Assembly: GCF_900105165.1 (NCBI RefSeq)
Contig: NZ_LT629740.1
Location: 5,456,001 to 5,520,000 of the forward strand
Source: Mucilaginibacter mallensis
Lineage (GTDB): Bacteria > Bacteroidota > Bacteroidia > Sphingobacteriales > Sphingobacteriaceae
Length of the DNA stretch: 64,000 nt
Direction: 5' to 3'
Shown here: piece after piece, positions 61,064-64,000 of the stretch
Numbering within the stretch: position 1 is the stretch's first letter
Layout: each line of letters starts with the position of its first letter
The notes under the pieces: model-generated
Databases searched by the model: none
What the model saw: the letters and a program-made list of their open reading frames with translations, nothing else
What the model was told of the DNA's origin: nothing
Position numbers and translations under genes: made by a program

Positions 61064-62485
61064 ATGAAGAAGATCCTCATCATTGATGATGAAGTAAACA
61101 TTGCGCTGTTGCTGTCAAAGTTTTTAACGCGTAATGGGTTTGAAGTAAAAACAGCATCAAATGGCACTACTGCTATGGAATACCTCAAAAATGAGGATTT
61201 CACCCTGGTGCTATGCGATTTTAGGCTGGAAGATACGGATGGCCGTGAAATGCTTAAAAACATTAAGAATCAATACCCAAAAACAGGGGTAATAATTATT
61301 ACAGGTTATTCTGATATTAAAATGGCTGTGGAGCTCATAAAAATGGGCGCCTATGATTATATCACCAAGCCGTTATATCCCGATGAAATATTAAATACAA
61401 TAAACAAGGCTATTGAAACCCAATATGCCTTGCTTGATGATGAGCAGGATAATGAACCCATTATCGCATCTAAATCAAAAGAACATAAAAAAAATACTTC
61501 AACAGGCGAGTTTGTATTTGGTACCAGCAGGGCATCAAAAGAAATAATACGCCAGATTGACCTGGTAGCACCCACTAATTACAGCGTAATTATAATTGGC
61601 GATAGCGGTACCGGAAAGGAAGCCGTTGCAAAAAGCATCCACCAGAACAGTCCGCGGCATAACCACCCTTTTATAGCTATGGACTGTGGCTCGCTTACCA
61701 AGGAGCTTGCCGCGAGTGAGTTTTTTGGCCACGAAAAAGGATCATTTACAGGAGCCTTATATACCAAAATTGGCCACTTTGAAATGGCAAACGGCGGCAC
61801 CTTGTTTCTGGATGAGGTGGGCAATCTATCCTATGATATACAGGCCGCCTTGTTGCGTACCGTACAGGAAAGAAAAGTAAAAAGGATAGGCAGCACCAAA
61901 GAGATTGATCTGGATGTACGCATAATTGTTGCAACCAACGAAAACCTGCAGGAAAGCATACAAAAAGGCAGGTTCAGGGAAGATCTTTACCATCGCTTTA
62001 ATGAGTTTAGCATATACATGCCGCCCCTGCGCGATCGTGGGAATGATATTATATTACTTGCTAATCATTTTTTAATAATAGCCAACCAGGAGCTAAGCCG
62101 CAATGTAACGACCTTCGCACCCGAGGTTATAGATTGCTTTATGAATTACCGCTGGCCGGGAAACATTCGCGAGCTGAAGAATGTTATCAGAAGAGCAACT
62201 TTACTTGCCGAGGGAAATGAAATAACCATGAAAGCACTCCCGCTTGAAATATCAAACAGGATGATGTCTTTTGACTATAACAACCATATTAATACCCATA
62301 CTTCCGAAGTGCCTGAAATAAAAGAAAACAGGCACGACCTTAAAAATGCAGCGCTTGAGGCTGAGTTTGAAACTATTTTAAGAGTACTAAAGGAAGTTAA
62401 TTTTAACAAAACCAAAGCCGCCGAGATATTAAAGATTGACCGGAAAACCTTATACAATAAAATGAAGGCCATCAATCTTAAATAA
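61064..62485 (+). CDS. Sigma-54-dependent response regulator (NtrC family)
   Basis: A 473-residue regulator. The receiver domain (1-120) has DDE at 8-10, phospho-acceptor D52, T80 and K102. The AAA+ domain has Walker A GDSGTGKE (179-186), the sigma-54 contact loop GSFTGA (226-231, Ser replacing the second residue of GAFTGA), Walker B TLFLDE (246-251) and the arginine-finger region RFREDLYHR. The C-terminal Fis-type helix-turn-helix is NKTKAAEILKIDRKTLYNKM. It activates transcription from sigma-54 promoters in response to a kinase. The small DHp-like protein gene begins at the base after its stop. Confidence 0.94.
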   Translation: MKKILIIDDEVNIALLLSKFLTRNGFEVKTASNGTTAMEYLKNEDFTLVLCDFRLEDTDGREMLKNIKNQYPKTGVIIITGYSDIKMAVELIKMGAYDYITKPLYPDEILNTINKAIETQYALLDDEQDNEPIIASKSKEHKKNTSTGEFVFGTSRASKEIIRQIDLVAPTNYSVIIIGDSGTGKEAVAKSIHQNSPRHNHPFIAMDCGSLTKELAASEFFGHEKGSFTGALYTKIGHFEMANGGTLFLDEVGNLSYDIQAALLRTVQERKVKRIGSTKEIDLDVRIIVATNENLQESIQKGRFREDLYHRFNEFSIYMPPLRDRGNDIILLANHFLIIANQELSRNVTTFAPEVIDCFMNYRWPGNIRELKNVIRRATLLAEGNEITMKALPLEISNRMMSFDYNNHINTHTSEVPEIKENRHDLKNAALEAEFETILRVLKEVNFNKTKAAEILKIDRKTLYNKMKAINLK

Positions 62486-62710
62486 ATGAAACAGATACCG
62501 AAAGTTACGGATTCCCGGCCCGATAACATAAAAGCGTTAAAGCACGATATAAGAAATCAGCTATCAAACATTCAGCTGGCTATTGAACAATTACGCTTTG
62601 AAATCCAGGATATTGCAAACGCCGATTGCAAATTTTATATGGATACGATAGCTACAAGCTGTGAAAAAATGACCTCGCTGCTAAAAGATGATCTTGACGG
62701 CAAAAAGTAA
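62486..62710 (+). CDS. Isolated DHp (HisKA-like) mini-protein
   Basis: A 74-residue protein. Helix 1 contains ALKHDIRNQLSNIQLAIEQL, an H-box like the H-[ED]-[IL]-R-N-x-L-x-x-I of histidine kinases, with H20 as the phospho-accepting candidate. Helix 2, FYMDTIATSCEKMTSLLKDDL within a longer helix, resembles the second DHp helix (I-x-x-S-x-x-R/K-M-x-x-L-I-x-D-L). There is no HATPase domain, sensor or membrane anchor. It starts with ATG immediately after the regulator's stop, so the two are co-translated. The likely role is phosphotransfer or binding to the regulator's receiver. The gene is complete, not the remnant of a kinase frame: no ATPase motifs follow in any frame before the AI-2E transporter. 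Confidence 0.8.
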   Translation: MKQIPKVTDSRPDNIKALKHDIRNQLSNIQLAIEQLRFEIQDIANADCKFYMDTIATSCEKMTSLLKDDLDGKK

Positions 62711-62780
62711 AGGGGTTTATTGAGTTTTGCTAAAAACTTTTTACTTTTTTTTTGTTTATCGATATAGCTATAAATCCTAA

Positions 62781-63824
62781 ATGTCAATCTTCAATTATAA
62801 GCAACGTAATAATATAATATTAGCAACCATAATAGCGCTGGGCTGTTTTCTACTTTATGCATTGAGTAGCCTTTTTAGTGCAATACTTGGCGCTATTGTA
62901 CTGTTCACCATTTTCAGGCCCGGTTATATATACTTTGCCGAAAAAAAGAAGTGGAATAAAACAATGGTTGCATTGCTCATCATCGTCAGTTCAATAATAG
63001 TTATCGTTATTCCTTTCCTTTCACTAAGCTTCATGGTGATCGGCAAAATAGCCAGTATTAATAAGAGCACTTTCCCTATACATGAATGGACTGCCCAGGT
63101 TGATGATTTTGCAGCAAGAAATTTAAGTCAGCCGCATTTTGCCGAAACATCTTTACAAAAACTCGGCACCTATGCTGCGGATCTGTTCCCGTCCATATTG
63201 GGCAGCGCGGCCGGTATTATATTAACATTGCTGGTATTGTACTTTCTGCTGTATTTTATGCTTACTCAAAGAATAGAGTTTGAAGCCGGGCTACTAAAAT
63301 ACGCGCCATTTCGCGAGCAGCATACCTTAAAGTTTGCTACTGCTATGCGTAATTCAACCTATTCAAATGTGCTGGGGCAAGGTTTAATAGCAATTACACA
63401 AGGGTCATTACTTGCACTGGGCTTTTACGCCTTTGAAATACCCGACCCAATATTTTGGGGCGTTATCGGTTCGTTCATGTCATTTTTACCTGTTGTGGGC
63501 GCGCCTACCCTTTGTATACCTGCCGGGATTATTATAATGGCAGAGGGACATACATTTAAGGGGATATTGTTATTAGCCTACGGCTTGCTGTTTATTGGCA
63601 ATGTTGATAATGTGCTGAGGGTAATTATTAACAAGCGTGTTGGCAATACCCACCCCATTATATCTGTTATAGGTGTTTTTATAGGTTTACCCCTTTTTGG
63701 AATTTTAGGCCTGGTTTTTGGGCCTGTATTGTTATCGTACTTTTTGTTGCTGCTCGAAATTTATGAAACTAACAGATTAGCAGCTGACAGACTGGAACGT
63801 ATGAGAACAACTACTGACACATAG
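62781..63824 (+). CDS. AI-2E family transporter (PerM/YhhQ-like membrane protein)
   Basis: A 347-residue protein with about seven to eight hydrophobic segments. The conserved AI-2E transporter region LGQGLIAITQGSLLALGFY, then WGVIGSFMSFLPVVGAPTLCIPAGI within a longer run, and HPIISVIGVFIGLPLFGILGLVFGPVL in sections identifies the family (formerly UPF0118). Some members move autoinducer-2 or act as Na+/H+ antiporters; the substrate here is unknown. It lies 70 bases after the DHp mini-protein and may be in the same transcript. Confidence 0.92.
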   Translation: MSIFNYKQRNNIILATIIALGCFLLYALSSLFSAILGAIVLFTIFRPGYIYFAEKKKWNKTMVALLIIVSSIIVIVIPFLSLSFMVIGKIASINKSTFPIHEWTAQVDDFAARNLSQPHFAETSLQKLGTYAADLFPSILGSAAGIILTLLVLYFLLYFMLTQRIEFEAGLLKYAPFREQHTLKFATAMRNSTYSNVLGQGLIAITQGSLLALGFYAFEIPDPIFWGVIGSFMSFLPVVGAPTLCIPAGIIIMAEGHTFKGILLLAYGLLFIGNVDNVLRVIINKRVGNTHPIISVIGVFIGLPLFGILGLVFGPVLLSYFLLLLEIYETNRLAADRLERMRTTTDT

Positions 63825-63986
63825 CTGTAAAAAAGAATAAATGTTTGTTTGTACACGATAAATAAAGTAAATTGAAGGAAACAAAAATATAGTAGCAAGC
63901 GTAAGACAAATTGTCTTATAAATAATACTTGGCAACATATTTAGTCGTTATACAAACAATTAGTCAACATAAAAATTATAATAATT

Positions 63987-64000
63987 ATGAACGATAACTC
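63987..64000 (+). CDS. Possible gene start at the window edge
   Basis: An ATG begins at 63987 and reads M-N-D-N before the window ends, after a 162-base non-coding gap. Nothing more can be said about the product; it may also be a chance ATG. Confidence 0.25.

Overview
The window looks like chromosomal DNA of a Bacteroidota bacterium of the Sphingobacteriaceae type (Mucilaginibacter/Pedobacter-like). This rests on gene content: a gldH gliding lipoprotein, a RicT/PSP1-holB-gldH cluster, TonB-type beta-barrels with carboxypeptidase-like N-termini, DUF3078 and DUF4175 proteins, promoters of the TAnnTTTG type and few strong Shine-Dalgarno sites. I named the lineage from memory of these families, not from a search. 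Most of the window is housekeeping sequence with small accessory inserts.

Layout. 1-11 kb: the end of a TatD nuclease, L-asparaginase I, a MacB/FtsX-type permease, a secreted retropepsin-like protease with a PDZ domain, a large glycine-rich outer-membrane receptor, a lone receiver protein, an outer-membrane protein and a Lys/Ala-rich duplicated secreted protein. 11-21 kb: an MFS exporter with a MarR regulator; a compact run of DUF4175, an RsbW-like ATPase and YbeY; glutathione peroxidase; an Mla-like lipid transport operon (MlaE, MlaF, MlaD); pirin. 21-28 kb: an NAD(P)-binding oxidoreductase coupled to an ABC-F ATPase, a small membrane protein, then three parS-like palindromes immediately before mnmG, and a large Ig-like lipoprotein. 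28-33 kb: gamma-carbonic anhydrase-like protein, tRNA-Gly(CCC), an AT-rich orphan gene, divergent nadB and nadA, thiL. 33-38 kb: a roughly 560 bp inverted-repeat element, rmuC, gldH, ricT, holB. 38-50 kb: ruvX, a DinD-like gene, an O-methyltransferase, two adjacent glucosaminidases, surface and secreted proteins including a probable gluzincin peptidase, ffh, an M1 peptidase, a chagasin-like lipoprotein and yifB/comM. 50-58 kb: an accessory stretch (orphan membrane protein; a VOC protein flanked by direct repeats), an M20 amidohydrolase, a GT4/GT90 glycosyltransferase pair, glnS. 58-64 kb: a stand-alone B12-binding domain and an enoyl-CoA hydratase, two tandem small beta-barrels, a sigma-54 response regulator followed directly by a 74-residue protein that looks like an isolated histidine-kinase DHp domain, an AI-2E-type transporter, and the first codons of one more gene.

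The strongest non-genic signal is the parS cluster at 23915-24031, which implies that a ParB-type partition complex loads here and that the window probably lies in the origin-proximal part of the chromosome. Other signals are several families of dispersed inverted repeats (1.4, 27.7, 38.4, 46.4, 57.9-58.1 kb), a MITE-like element at 33.05-33.61 kb, repeated heptamers between nadB and nadA, and the kinase-less DHp mini-protein. I found no CRISPR array, rRNA operon, prophage or intact insertion sequence, and no unmistakable new multi-gene system.
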